Notes under the pieces: model-generated
Database searches by the model: none
What the model was told of the DNA's origin: nothing
Seen by the model: only the letters and a program-made list of their open reading frames with translations
Assembly: GCA_030737875.1 (NCBI GenBank)
Contig: CM060911.1
Coordinates: 94,818,599-94,882,598 of the forward strand
DNA length: 64,000 nucleotides
Reading direction: 5' to 3'
Origin: Allium sativum
Lineage: Eukaryota > Streptophyta > Magnoliopsida > Asparagales > Amaryllidaceae
Position numbers and translations under genes: made by a program
In this document: piece by piece, positions 47,362 through 59,680 of the stretch
How positions within the stretch are numbered: position 1 is the stretch's first letter
How the letters are laid out: each line of letters begins with the position of its first letter

Positions 47362-47725
47362 GATCATTGCCAACCCTAGGTTTGGTTGGGAAGCAACTGA
47401 CCCCAACAGGGGGTCGGTTGCCCTCCGGGGGTTTCTTTGGCAACCTTGGAGGTTTCCAAAGCAACCCCAAATGTAGGCAAACAACCATTGTCAATTGACT
47501 TTCTAAACGCCGACTAACATATTTTACATATAATAACGGCTCAGTAGCCTAAAAATAGGCTGCTGGGACCACTTTATTATATATAAAAAAAATTTCCTTA
47601 GCCGGCTAAAAGAAAGCCGGCTAGGGAGTAACTTTTTCTTTTCTTTAACTCTGCGTTGGGGTTGGTGGGGGCGGGTCAACCAACCCCGATTTGACATTTG
47701 GCCCAACCCAAGGTTGGGAATGGCC
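47362..47725. mobile_element. MITE, PIF/Harbinger (Tourist-like), in the reductase exon
   Basis: Terminal inverted repeats GATCATTGCCAACC (left) and GGTTGGGAATGGCC (right) match at 11 of 14 positions when one is reversed. TTA flanks both sides (47359-47361 and 47726-47728), the target duplication of this superfamily. The 364-bp body has no coding capacity and holds internal hairpins such as AGCCGGCT (about 47600-47625). Element D landed one base inside its left end, so the first base also appears at 3769. Confidence 0.75.
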
Positions 47726-48702
<977 letters not shown>

Positions 48703-48969
48703 AAAATGGTTTCGAATTGAAATTTCACTCTATGGAAAGGAAAACCATCATTCTGATTGAACGAAAATGGTTTCGAATTAAAATTTCACTTCGGTAAAAT
48801 GTTATTGATGAGATAAGATTTCATCAAGGGTAAAATGATCATAGAAAAATATCAAAAGTGAGAAATTTCTTTAATAGTCATCTCTCAAAATTACAGAATG
48901 ATACAAACTTATATGAAAATAATATTTCATACTTATGCGTTAAAAACGCGTAAAATTACGGGTCATACA
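48703..48969 (-). mobile_element. Decayed LTR 5' end related to element D
   Basis: The stretch parallels 6058-6313: CTATGGAAAGG.AAACCATCA, GGGTAAAATGATCAT, AGTGAGAAATTTCTTTAATAGTC at lower similarity, CTCTCAAAATTACA, ATGATACAAACTTAT and the end ACGGGTCATACAA in place of GCGGGTCGTTACA. It replaces the 3' end of the reductase relic. A 40-bp piece with GAAAATGGTTTCGAATT is duplicated (48702 and 48762). Confidence 0.6.
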
Positions 48970-49465
48970 ATTTACCACTTTCTTGGTTAGACTGACCACA
49001 TCTTTGATTGTTGTTGAATTGTTGTCTTGACCCATAGAATCCTTTTTGTTGTTTACCTTTTTTTTTTTTGGTGTACTTGATATAATGGTCTTAATTATAC
49101 CACTTTTTTGTTCAATCCTTCTTTCATGTGCCAACAATATTGAGTAAACATACTGTAGAGTTGGTGTTGTTTCAATTAATGGGATTATGACAACTATGCC
49201 TCGCAGTCATTATCAAGACCACTGATTATTGAAAGCACTTGCTCGGATTTAGTAACTTTATGACCATTAGAAGCTATCTGATTTCTAAAACTTTTGACCT
49301 TGAGTAAATACTCGTTCATGGTCATACTTGCTTTCCTATTGTTTCTATAGTTGCCTTCTATAGTGTAGAATTCTTATAGATGATTGCGAAGTGAAATTTG
49401 TTCGTACTAATGCCTAGACTTCGTGAGCATTACTACATCCAATAAGTTAGGGTTAGCAAAGCAGT
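48970..49465 (-). pseudogene. Decayed Copia-type gag fragment
   Basis: Read on the minus strand with shifts and stops: KVKSFRNQIASNGHKVTKSE, QVLSIISGLDNDCEA, then LLAHERRIEQKSG, then a Lys/Asn-rich stretch. This order (a K-S-x-x-x-x-L-A-like helix, L..I..GL, then LL.HE.R.EQ) is that of Ty1/copia gag proteins of the UBN2 type. It is unlike the gypsy gags elsewhere in the window. It is the site into which element E inserted at 49465/49466. Confidence 0.6.
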
Positions 49466-50068
49466 TGTAATGACCCGGAAAATCCGAACCAATTTAAAAT
49501 TTTATTTTAAATTATTTGGCGGAAAAATGTGGCAGAAATTAAAAATTCCATTTTTAAATAATATTAAAGCCAGTGAAAATAGTCAATTTTCAAACGATCT
49601 CTATTTTCGACGAAACCACTTTCATTGGAACCGGAATGTCACATTATTGTTAGGTTTCAATTTTTAGAATTTTCCGAATTAATATGTGAGCGCGGCGAAG
49701 GAAAATGCGTTTGGACGATTATAATCGAATTTAAACAACTGAAAAATAGCCATTTTTCAAACAGTGTCATAATTCGATGAAATTAATTTTGTTAGGACCG
49801 TATCGTCATAACATAGACAAATATATTTTTTCTGGATTTTTCTGAGTCCGTTTGTGGCCTCGGTGAATTTATTTATGCAGACGAATTAAATTAATAAAGG
49901 AATTAAATATTAAATTAAATAATACAGGCCACAGACAGCCGTTTGGGCTGACGGGACCTGTCCCATTGGGTTCAGAATATGGGCTATTGGCTGGGGTCAC
50001 TTTCTGCTAGACTGAATTTGAAACGGTTTGAAAGATATGGATTTATTTGTAAAAATACATTATAATAT

Positions 50069-50096
50069 TATAAATAATAGGAGATTAAAACCCTAA
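50069..50096 (+). promoter_or_regulatory. Element E 5' LTR promoter core
   Basis: TATAAATAA followed 10 bases later by AAACCCTAA. The 3' LTR has the same at 60284-60292 and 60303-60311. Confidence 0.6.
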
Positions 50097-50934
50097 TTTA
50101 CTATTCACCATCTTCTGAGCCGCCGCCACCATAATCCCATGGCCAAATTTGCTCCTTCCTTCACCTCTTAATTTCCCTCAATCCTCACACCAAAACCTAC
50201 TGCTCCTTTGGAGTTTATTGTAGAGGACCTTCTCCTCTTCACATCCGTACGGTCATCACCCCTGTGATCGCCTGTAGCGCCCGCCCCGAGACCCCGAAGT
50301 GCGCCGCTTCTCGCCGCCGTGGGCCTCCCAGAGCTCGACCGAGCTCGTCCAAACACCCCCCTCCCCCCGCGTGCGCCTCTCCAAGGTCCCCAGCGTGACA
50401 CCCTCCGATCGGCACCTGGACCCCTGTATGGCCAGGAAACCAGAACCCTAGTTCTGAACGATAGGAAAAAGCTTCGGCCGATATTTCTGATTGGGGAAGG
50501 AAGGGTATTTCTTAATTAATTTATTATTTAATTAAGTTAAATTGTTTTAAAACTTCGATTAATCGATCTAACTCATTTCAATTCGAAATTCGATGATTTC
50601 AGCGGCGTTGTGATCGTGTGACTGAGCTCTACGCGTCTAAACTGACTGGAGTTGATTCTGAACAATTTGAATTTTGGCCAAAAATCTTCCACGACTGTGA
50701 GATTTCTGAATTTGAAAAATTAAACAATTTAATTATGTACGATCAGTTGAATCATTGTATGTTATTTCTGATCTGTTATATGGTGATTGTTGTATAGTTG
50801 AATTATATTCGTTGTGATGTCATGTTATAGTATGACAGTTTGGATCTGTAAAATTCAGATGTAATCATAATAAAGTTCTCACCTTTAGTTTTATTCTTAT
50901 TTTTATTTTTATCCCTTTCTCTTAAAATTGACCT

Positions 50935-51200
50935 TTTGTTTTTGGGAATAAAATATAATAAAGTTTTGATCTTTTGTTTTGAAATAATGTTTTGATCTTT
51001 TGTTTTGAAATAAAGTTTTGATCTTTTGTTTTGAAATAAAGTTTTGATCTTTTGTTTTGAAATAAGGTTTTGATCTTTTGTTTTGAAATAAAATAAAATA
51101 AAGTTTGATCTTTTGTTTTGAAATAAAATAAAATAAAGTTTTGATCTTTTGTTTTTGAAACAAAAATATAATAAAAGTTTGATCTTTTGTTCTTGAAACA
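50935..51200. repeat. 26-bp tandem array, element E 5' LTR
   Basis: Unit GTTTTGATCTTTTGTTTTGA plus AATAAA, about eight to nine copies with some expanded by AAATAAAATA. The 3' LTR counterpart is about 61150-61375. Confidence 0.85.
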
Positions 51201-51937
51201 AATCAAAACAAAGTTGAGCCTTTTATTTTGATTTATATAATAAAGTCAAAGAAGATTTGATCTTTTATTTTGAGATATAATAAATAAAGATTTGATCATT
51301 TATTTTGACTAATAAAAAAAGTTGGATTGATATAATAAATAAAGATTTGATCTTTTATCCTATAAAATAAATAAAGTTCATATATTTTATTTGATTTCAC
51401 AAAATAAAGGTGGGATCTTTTATTTTGATTCATAGAAATTTTACAACCGATCATATGTTGTCATTGTTGTAATGACACAAAATTCATCGTTATGTTAATT
51501 TAGTTGTAATGACACAAAATTTCATCGTTATGTCTATGTAGTTGAAATGAACATACTTTGGTGTTGAATTAAAAAAAAATTGAAACTTAGGAAAATAATA
51601 GAACATTTACATTTTTCAATGTAAAAGAAAGGAAAAGTAAATATTTACATTTTTCAATGTAAAAGAGGAAAACAGAATTTACATATGTAAATAAAAACAA
51701 TAAATAGGATTTTTACATTTTTCCATTGTTATAAAGAGTAATAGAAAATTCACTTTTTTCTATTGTAATAAAGTATGATAGGAAGTTTCCATTTTTCTAT
51801 TGTAATGAAGAGAGATAGAAAATTTACTTTTTTTTTGTAAAATATAAGATTTACCTTTTTCTAGGAGAAGATAAAATAATTTACATTTTTCATTTTAAAA
51901 GAAAAGGAAATAAAATATATACATTTTATAAAAACAT

Positions 51938-52070
51938 AAAAAGTTCACTTTTATGTTATAAAAATGAAATAGGATAAAAAGTTCACTTTTATGTTATAAA
52001 AATGAAATAGGATAAAAAAGTTCACTTTTAAGTTATAAAGATGAAATAGAATAAAAAGTGCATTTTTATG
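51938..52070. repeat. 38-bp tandem array, element E 5' LTR
   Basis: Unit AAAAAGTTCACTTTTATG plus TTATAAAAATGAAATAGGAT. About three copies here and four in the 3' LTR (62120-62285). Confidence 0.8.
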
Positions 52071-52133
52071 TCTTTAAATCACATAGGATAAAAGAACATT
52101 TTTATAATTAAAGAAATTATACATTTTAAACAT

Positions 52134-52790
52134 CATTTTTGTCGCATTAGAATTGGCGAACAAAAATGTCATTTTTATTTGATATAAAAATATACATCGT
52201 TGAATTATCATTTTTGGTCGCATTAGAATTGGTGAACAAAAATGTCATTTTTATTTGATATAAAAATACACATCGTTGAATTATCATTTTTGGTCGCATT
52301 AGAATTGGCGAACAAAAATGTCATTTTTATTTGATATAAAAATATACATCGTTGAATTATCATTTTTGGTCGCATTAGAATTGGCGAACAAAAATGTCAT
52401 TTTTATTTGATACAAAAATATACATCGTTGAATTATCATTTTTGGTCGCATTAGAATTGGCGAACAAAATTGTCATTTTTATTTGATATAAAAATATACA
52501 TCATTGAATATCATTTTTGGTCGCATTAGAATTGGCGAACAAAAATGTCATTTTTATTTGATATAAAAATATACATCGTTAAACATCATTTTTTTCGCAT
52601 TAGAATTGGCGAACAAAAACGTCATTCTTATTGAATATGAAATTATACACCGTTGTAAACATCATTTTTGTCGCATTAGAGTTGGCGAACAAAAATGTCA
52701 TTTTTATTTGATATAAAATTATGCATTGTTGAAACTATCACTTTTGTCGCATTAGAATTGGCGGGCAAAAATAATGTTTTTATAGAATAC
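52134..52790. repeat. 76-bp tandem array, element E 5' LTR
   Basis: Unit contains GTCGCATTAGAATTGGCGAA, then AAATGTCATTTTTATTTGAT, then ATATACATCGTTGAATTATC. About eight copies, the last ones diverged. The 3' LTR counterpart is 62355-62920. Confidence 0.9.
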
Positions 52791-54857
52791 AAAAGGAATG
52801 GATTTTAATAAAGGAAATCGCCCAATGGTTTATATATAAATATAAAATATAAAATTAAACGAAACGAGCGCTGCAGTTCACGTATCGACAATCGTAACTT
52901 CAAACGAATATATAGAAAGATCCGACCGTTGGATTTTCCCAAAACTTGAGCCGTTAGGACCGCTTTGGGAAGAGCTATCCAACAATATAAATTTCATCAA
53001 AATCCGACGGTTAGATTTTAAGATATGTGTAAATCAAATTTTGGTAAAAGCAGCGCCAGCGCCGCCCATTGACCCGAAACGTCGTTTATTTATTTCGAGC
53101 TATTTTTAATAAATAAAAATAGCGATAAATAGTTATAAATATATATGAAATGTTTTAAACTATTGCAACAATTATTTGAAAAGGCCGAGTTTAACTCATT
53201 TCAAATAATTGAATGGCGATTGAATCAAAGATGTAAGAAGACGGTCGTTGAAGACCGGCGATCTTCACATCGAATGGACGATGACTTCTGATACCTTGGA
53301 CTGACTTGCTCCCAGGACTGGTTTGAAGCAGTAATTGTCCAGACGTGTGTGTTGATCGTGCGGATAAGCTAGAACCTCTTTGTGTCTCCGGTTTCGTTCA
53401 GACCCAGAACGGACTTGTAAATGGATGCGTGTCTGACGTTGAAATTTACTTCATGTAATTAAATCGATTTCTATTAATATATGTCTATTTGGTGGTAGAG
53501 AATTTATTCTCTACTTAACACCCTGATACATAGTGATAGTTATCGATCACATGGCGTTGAATTGTCAATGTTGCACGCAAAGATGCAATGATCAAGGCTT
53601 TGTTGAAAAGCAGGCCTTATGGCTGATGATCAAAGCATAGCCTAGTTAGGCATAGCTTTGTGTATATTGTGACTTCGCGAGCCTCAAACCCCGGTATGAG
53701 TCAAAAACGGGATATGGACCATAGGGAGTGCACACGTTTCTTTCTAGCAAGGAGTGGTGCTTGGGTTTTGACTCGGCCCAGCATTTTACTTGTGTGGATT
53801 TTGGATTGAGGTACCTCGGGTTTTTATAGGCCGGAAGTGGTCATATTATAGGTCCAAAGGGACCGGGAAACATGTGTTCAGGCATAACTAATCCACTACC
53901 GTAAGGTAGGGACCGGCCCTACCGCATCCAAGGGTTCACTGCGGGGGATCCTGTGGCATTTGCTAGAGTGTCTCGAATCGGAAGAGGACGATCCCTAGCC
54001 TCAATTTCATGACAGAAAACCAATTCCTAATACGACAACATTTCGGTTTTGATTGTAAACTTAAATACGTCGACATAGTAGGATGGGGTACTATGCCGTC
54101 TAGGATTGATATATTTATATTGAAGTATTTTAATACTTCTTAAACACTAGTGATAATATTAAAATATTACTTTTCACGGATTAAGCTTATTTGATCATTA
54201 TAAGGGAAAACTTTGTCCTCCTGTGTGCGTTGCATTGTGTGATAGGATCTGAGTCTTATGATGATTTCATTTTTAAAAAGTCATTTCGTTGTTTTATATA
54301 AACTTTATAAAATATTGCACTGGCAATCCAATGGAGTATATCCGTTCCGCATTAGCAGCGTGGTCCTGAGATTCGCCATCTTGATAGTTAATTTAGTTAA
54401 GAATTCTCACACCAGTCACATGACTGACTCGTAATTTGTTTCACTTATGCAAACTCGGGTGCCCTCTTTCCACACGGGCAGCCAATTGACAGGTTTCTAG
54501 GTGATACTTTCTGGTTGGAGCTTGCTTTGGAAGGAAGAAGAAAACCTTTTCTCCATCTTTTATTCTACTTTTGAGACATTTTTCCATCTTTTGCTTTTAA
54601 TGTATGTAATGGGTTTTGAAAACTTATTTCCTTTCATTTGAGACTTGTTTCTCTTTTGTTAAGTCTTCTATTATGCTAAGTGGATCCTATAAAACTGCAT
54701 ACTCTGATGTTCTAATGTGATGCTGATGACATTTATTTCCGCTGCAATGTTTTATGTGTCATAATAATTATCTGAGATCTGTTTTTGTTGTAAATATGTT
54801 GTATTCCAAAATGATTATCCTTACTTTCGGTCTACGGAAGTTTGGGGTCATCACAGT

Positions 54858-54875
54858 TGGTATCAGAGCCAGGTT
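54858..54875 (+). other. Element E primer-binding site (initiator tRNA-Met)
   Basis: TGGTATCAGAGCCAGGTT, the exact 18-base complement of the plant initiator tRNA-Met 3' end, two bases after the LTR. The following leader to 55111 shows no gene. Confidence 0.95.
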
Positions 54876-55111
54876 AACCTTAGCAACAGAATATAACATA
54901 TTTAGAACAATTCATCTAGATAGAATCCACATTATTTTAAGATGAGTAGCTCATTAGAGATAGGACGAGTAATGTCCTAGAATGAGCACAGCAGAATAGC
55001 ACATATTTACCAGTCATTACATCATTATCTTTTCATCTCGTCCTTATCTTTTCTTGAAAATTCTCATTTTTGTTGGTCTGACTCTTTCCTTGAAGGTACA
55101 GACTGATTTAA

Positions 55112-56866
55112 ATGGATACTAGAGCAAGAACAGCTCGAGGTGGAGCCCGAGGTAGAGCTCGAGGCGGGGCTAGAGGAGGAGCCCGAGTAGGAGCTGGAGG
55201 GAAAGCTAGAGACGAGACACCCATCACTCAGGAACAGCATAACTCAGAGGTCGTAGTCGAACCACCTCCACCTCCATAGCCTTTTGATTTGGAGAGAATG
55301 TCAAAGAAATTCAAGAACCTTGGAGGTGTACCTTTTACAGGGCGGGAGTCTGCGATTCAGGCAGAAGCATGGCTTAAAGATTGCGAAAAGATCCTAGAAG
55401 GCTTGGAACTGGAAGATCAGCGAAAGCGCTATCTGGCTGTTTGGCAACTAAAAGAGGAAGCAGGGCAATGGTGGGATACGATCAAAATCTGCAATGACGT
55501 GGCCAATATGTCTTGGGCCAGATTTAAGGAGCTTTCCAATGAGAAATATATACCCCCGCAAGCTAGAGAGCGTCTGCGTGAGCAGTTCGTTAACCTACAG
55601 CAAGGGAATATGACCGTTTCTGAGTATGTAAGGAAGTTTGATGAGCTTTCACGATATGCTCCTAGTTTGATTCAAGATCCAGTAGAGAAGAATAAGAAAT
55701 TTATCAAGGGGTTGTCCAAGAAATATTTGAATCGAGTCACCGCCCATATTAAGCTTCCTTTCAATGAAGTAATAGAGATGGCGTGCCGCTATGAGGAGAA
55801 TGACGAGTCTGGACCGCAGGATAGATGGAAAGGTCAAAGCAACAAATAGAAGGAACAGGCTAACAAGAAACAGGAGGCGAACAATTCTTCTACAGCTAAA
55901 CCCCAAGGGAAGAAGAGGGATAGGAGGAAGGTGACCTGCTATAACTGTGGCAAGATTGGACATTACGATTACAAGTGTAGAGCTCCTAAAAAGGCCAAGA
56001 GGAATGATTCAGGCCCTAGTCAGAACCGTGGTCAGAGTTCCCAGAACCGTGGTCAAAATCCTCAGAATCGTGGCCAGAGTTCGCAGGACAAAAGGGAATG
56101 CTACAATTGCCATCAAAAAGGGCACATCAAGGCGAATTGTCCACTTCTAAGGAATGCTCAGGTGGCATATGTTTATGAGGGAGTAGATACACCAGCTTCG
56201 ACTGAGGGGCCTAATAAACCCGTTGTCTTAGGAGGTATGCTTAATATTAAGAACAACCCTATTACTGTCTTATTTGATACTGGTGCTGCAAGAAGCTTTA
56301 TTTCTAAAGATGCTAGTAAAAAGTTGAAACTGAAACCAAGAAAACTCAAAAATTTGATTAGAGCTAATAGTCTGATAGGAGGTTCCCTCATTCTAGATCA
56401 GTATTGTAAAGTGCTTATCTCCTATTCTCGCTATCAGTTTCCTTTTAATTTGATCATCATGGAGTTTTCTGGATATGACATCATACTTGGTATAGATTGG
56501 TTAGCAAAATATGAAGCTGAGTTAGTATGCGCCGAAAGAATTGTCAAAGTTAAAACTAAACTCGGTAATGTATGTATCCCCTGCCATGGCTCAGCCACCG
56601 ACAGGAAAACATTCTGGTCTTCTCTAGAAGTTAACCCTACTTCTATTGAGGATATCCCTGTCGTCAAAGATTACGCTGATGTATTTAAAGAAGTTGAGGG
56701 CCTACCTCCGCATAGAGAAATCAGCTTCCTAATTGATTTAGCTCCGAATGCAAGGCCTGTTGTACATCTCATTCAGAGAATGTCGCCAAAGGAAAGAGAG
56801 AAGCTGAAAAATCAAACCAAGCAGCTTGTGTGGAAGGGTCTGATCAGGTCCAGCTTTTCAGAATGA
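55112..56866 (+). pseudogene. Element E gag and protease
   Basis: One frame from ATG 55112. Residues 1-36 are an Arg/Gly-rich stretch (MDTRARTARGGARGRARGG..), likely RNA-binding, followed by acidic and Pro-rich residues. The capsid domain has MSKKFKNLGGVPFTGRES, WLKDCEKILEGL and LQQGNMTVSEYVRKFDELS. Two zinc knuckles CYNCGKIGHYDYKC and CYNCHQKGHIKANC are joined by a repeated SQNRGQ linker. Protease has LFDTGAARSFIS. In-frame stops are TAG 55277-55279, TAG 55847-55849 and TGA 56864-56866. The last sits where relatives have Trp in SEWGAPVVF. No frameshift separates these parts, so three single-base changes disable it. Confidence 0.88.
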
Positions 56867-58180
56867 GGAGCAGCAGTGGTGTTCGTCCCAAAATCAGACG
56901 GTACTCTAAGGCTATGTGTGGATTTCCATGATCTCAACAAACAAACTCTAAAAAACAAATACCCACTGCCTCGTGTTGATGACTTGCTTGACCGCTTGCA
57001 TGGGGCACGAGTATTCTCTAGGATGGACCTAGCTACAGGGTTCCATCAATTTCGCATTGTAGAAGAGTGTGTGCCTTTAACTGCTTTCAGAGGCCCTGAC
57101 ATCTTTTATGAATGGCTAGTAATGCCTTTCGGTCTATGTAATGCTCCAGCATATTTTGTTGATTTGATGAATATAGTATTCAGAGATGTTTCAAATAAAT
57201 TTGTGCTCGTGTTCATCGATGACATCCTCATCTTTTCTAAATCCACTACTGAGCACGAACATCATCTGAGAGAAGTCTTAGAGATTTTGCGAAGAAATGT
57301 GCTGAAAGCAAAATTTTCTAAATGCATATTCTGGCAAGAGGAGGTGAAATTCCTCGACCATGTTGTATCAAAGGAAGGCATCTCAGTAGATCCAGGAAAG
57401 ATCTCAGCCATCCAAGAATGGAAGCAGCCTAGAACTCCCATAGAGGTCAGAAGTTTCTTGGGACTGGCCGGCTATTATCGGAAATTTGTCAAAGATTTTT
57501 CGAAGGTAGCTTGCCCATTGACAAACCTGACCAAGAAGCATATGAAATTCAAGTGGACGCCAAAATGCGAGACGGCTTTCCAAGAGTTAAAGAAGAGGTT
57601 GACCAATGCTCCTGTGTTGACCATCATAGATGGCAATCAGGATTTGAAGGTCTGGACCGGCGCCTCTAAGCAAGGTTGTTTCTTTTATAAACTAACATGT
57701 CTGAGATAACATTTTTCATTTAATGACAAATCTCATATTAACATGTTATCCCTTATTTATTTAAGGTATTGGTGCGGTGTTGAAGCAAAGGGGCAGGGTA
57801 GTCGTATATGCTAGCCGCCAACTGAAACCGCATGAGAAGAATTACGTCACGCATGACCTTGAACTAATGGCCATTGTGTTTACTCTTAAAATATGGAGGC
57901 ATTATCTTTTGGGTGAGAAGTTTGAAATTTACACGGATTACAAATCCTTGAAGCACCTATTTACCCAAAAATATTTGAATATGAGGCAGCAGCGCTGGGT
58001 CGAATTTCTTGCATCATATGACCTGGATATCCTATATACTCCGGGAAAAGCCAACGTTGTAGCCGATGCACTCAGTAGAAAGAATGCAGAATGCAACAAT
58101 CTCATTATCGCCAATCTCATTTTCACTCCTACTCTTATTGATAAAGTCTATGCTCTTCAAAAGATTGATGAATTATTCAG
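56867..58180 (+). pseudogene. Element E reverse transcriptase and RNase H, interrupted by an intron-like insert
   Basis: Continues in frame after the TGA. It reads [17 protein letters not shown], then [20 protein letters not shown], and [14 protein letters not shown] around 57200-57240. RNase H starts [11 protein letters not shown] at about 57645-57674. The reading resumes at 57766 as [19 protein letters not shown] and then DALSRK. The insert 57675-57765 is described separately. RNase H has WTGAS where the other elements have YTDAC, so its first catalytic Asp is lost. A 1-base loss near 58180 shifts the frame into the integrase frame. Confidence 0.88.
57675..57765 (+). other. 91-bp GT...AG intron-like insert in element E RNase H
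   Basis: Removing it joins AAGCAAG to GTATTGGTGCG and restores SKQGIGAVL without any change of frame. It starts GTTGTTTC, ends TTATTTATTTAAG, is strongly AT-rich and holds CTAAC, a branch-point-like word. It also contains an imperfect inverted repeat (TAACATGT.TGAGAT against ATCTCA..ACATGTTA). No other element in the window has anything here. It is either a spliceosomal-type intron or a tiny palindromic insertion. Confidence 0.65.
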
Positions 58181-59578
58181 AAGCTTTGTGAGCGAGTTCG
58201 TAAGGGTGAAGCCTCAAGTTTCCAGATTGATGATAATGGGACCCTTAGATTACAAGGGCGAATTTGTGTGCCAGACATTGCTGAGCTAAAAAGAGAAGTG
58301 ATGGATGAGTGCCACAAATCTAAAATCAGCATCCATCTAGGTGTAAACAAAATGTACCATGATCTCAAGCGCACCTTTTGGTGGAAATCGATGAAGAGAG
58401 ATATTTCTATTTATGTTACTAGATGTCCCACTTGTCAGCAAGTCAAAAATGATCAACAGAAACTGGAAGGTTTGTTGCAACCGCTAGGAGTTCCTGGTTG
58501 GAAGTGGGAGGAAATTTCTATGGATTTTATAGATGGCTTGCCCCGAAGCCGAAAAGGCAACGATAACATATGGGTGATTGTCGACCGCTTAACAAAATCT
58601 GCCCATTTCATCCTTGTTCGGTCCAATAGAACAGCTCGAAGTTTAGCACAGCTCTATCTTAAAGAGATAGTCAGACTGCATGGGGTTCCCAATAGCATTG
58701 TCAGTGATCGGGATCCATTATTTACCAGTAAATTCTGGGAAGCTTTTCAAGAAGAGCTTGGGACTAAGTTAAATCTGAGCTCTGCCTATCACCCTCAGAC
58801 AGATGGCCAGACTGAGAGGGTGAATCGTGTTTTGGAAGACTTACTGCGTGCTTGCATTCTTGACTATGGTGGTTCATGGGAGGACCACTTGCACTTGGTG
58901 GAATTCTCCTATAATAATAGCTACCAAGCAAGCTTGGGGATGTCACCGTTTGAATTACTTTATGGCAGGCCGTGCAGATCTCCGGCATGTTGGGTGGAGT
59001 CAGGTAATCGACTAGTCTTGGGCCCCGACATGGTTCGTGAAGCATCGGATAAGGTTGACTTGATTAAGAAGCGCTTGTTGACTGCTCAGAGCCGACAAAA
59101 GAGCTATGCAGACCAGCGAAGAAGAAATCTAGAATTCTCTGTGGGTGATCGAGTATACTTAAAGGTTTCTCCTTTGAGAGGCATGATTCGTTTTGGGAAG
59201 ACGGGAAAGTTGGCACCGAGATTCATTGGTCCATTCCCTATTCTCGAAAGGATTGGTACTCTCGCTTATAGAGTGCAGCTGCCCGACTGGTTGCCAGGGG
59301 TGCATGATGTATTTCATGTGTCTCAACTCTACAAGCATGTTCACGATCCAGATATTATTGAGGATGAATTAAACCAACAGGTCCAAGGTATTGCTCCAAA
59401 TCTGATATTGAGAAAGGACCCGATTAAGATCATTGGCAAAGAAACCAAAATCTTGAGGAACAAGAAGATCAACCTAGTCAAGGTTCAATGGAGTGGGGAT
59501 CCTAGAGACTGTACTTGGGAGACAGAGGATAGCATCAAAAAGGCTTATCCCAAGTGCAGAGTGGATATCTCCGAGTAA
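58181..59578 (+). pseudogene. Element E integrase and chromodomain-like tail
   Basis: In the frame entered at about 58181 it reads [20 protein letters not shown] and then the integrase zinc domain (ISIHLGVNKMYHDLKRTFWW, CPTCQQVK). The core has [31 protein letters not shown] and [18 protein letters not shown]. The tail is [33 protein letters not shown] and LVKVQWSGDPRDCTWETEDS. This part is open from 58268 to the stop at 59578. The His of HPGG is kept as HLGV. As a class it integrates the cDNA, and the tail may guide it to chromatin. Confidence 0.88.
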
Positions 59579-59680
59579 CTCTTGTACTAAGGTACGTTTA
59601 TACCAATTTACATTTTCCATCTTGGTTCCTACTTTTCTTTGTTTCCTTTTCGAGGACGAAAATTCTTAAGTGGGGGAGAT
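59579..59680 (+). other. Element E 3' untranslated region and polypurine tract
   Basis: TTCGAGGACGAAAATTCTTA then AGTGGGGGAGAT ends against the 3' LTR start at 59681. The ACGAAATTCTTAAG-type block is shared with D. Confidence 0.88.

Larger units (their letters stand above)
49466..54855 (+). repeat. Element E 5' LTR (5390 bp)
   Basis: Starts TGTAATGACCCGG and ends GGGGTCATCACA. It holds a TATA box (50069-50077) and telo-box AAACCCTAA (50088-50096), then a GC-rich stretch (about 50270-50450). Next come a 26-bp array (about 50935-51200), short TTTACATTTTTC inverted repeats (51600-51900), a 38-bp array (51938-52070) and a 76-bp array (52134-52790). The last 1.7 kb resembles relic 1314-3656. Long Lys/Asn-rich frames on the minus strand are translations of the 26-bp unit. 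Confidence 0.92.

Noticed and set aside
50803..51206. Minus-strand Lys/Gln/Phe-rich frames (FKTKDQN repeats) in E's LTR, and the same near 61009-61383
   Set aside because: They come from the 26-bp array in different frames, so there is no independent sign of coding.
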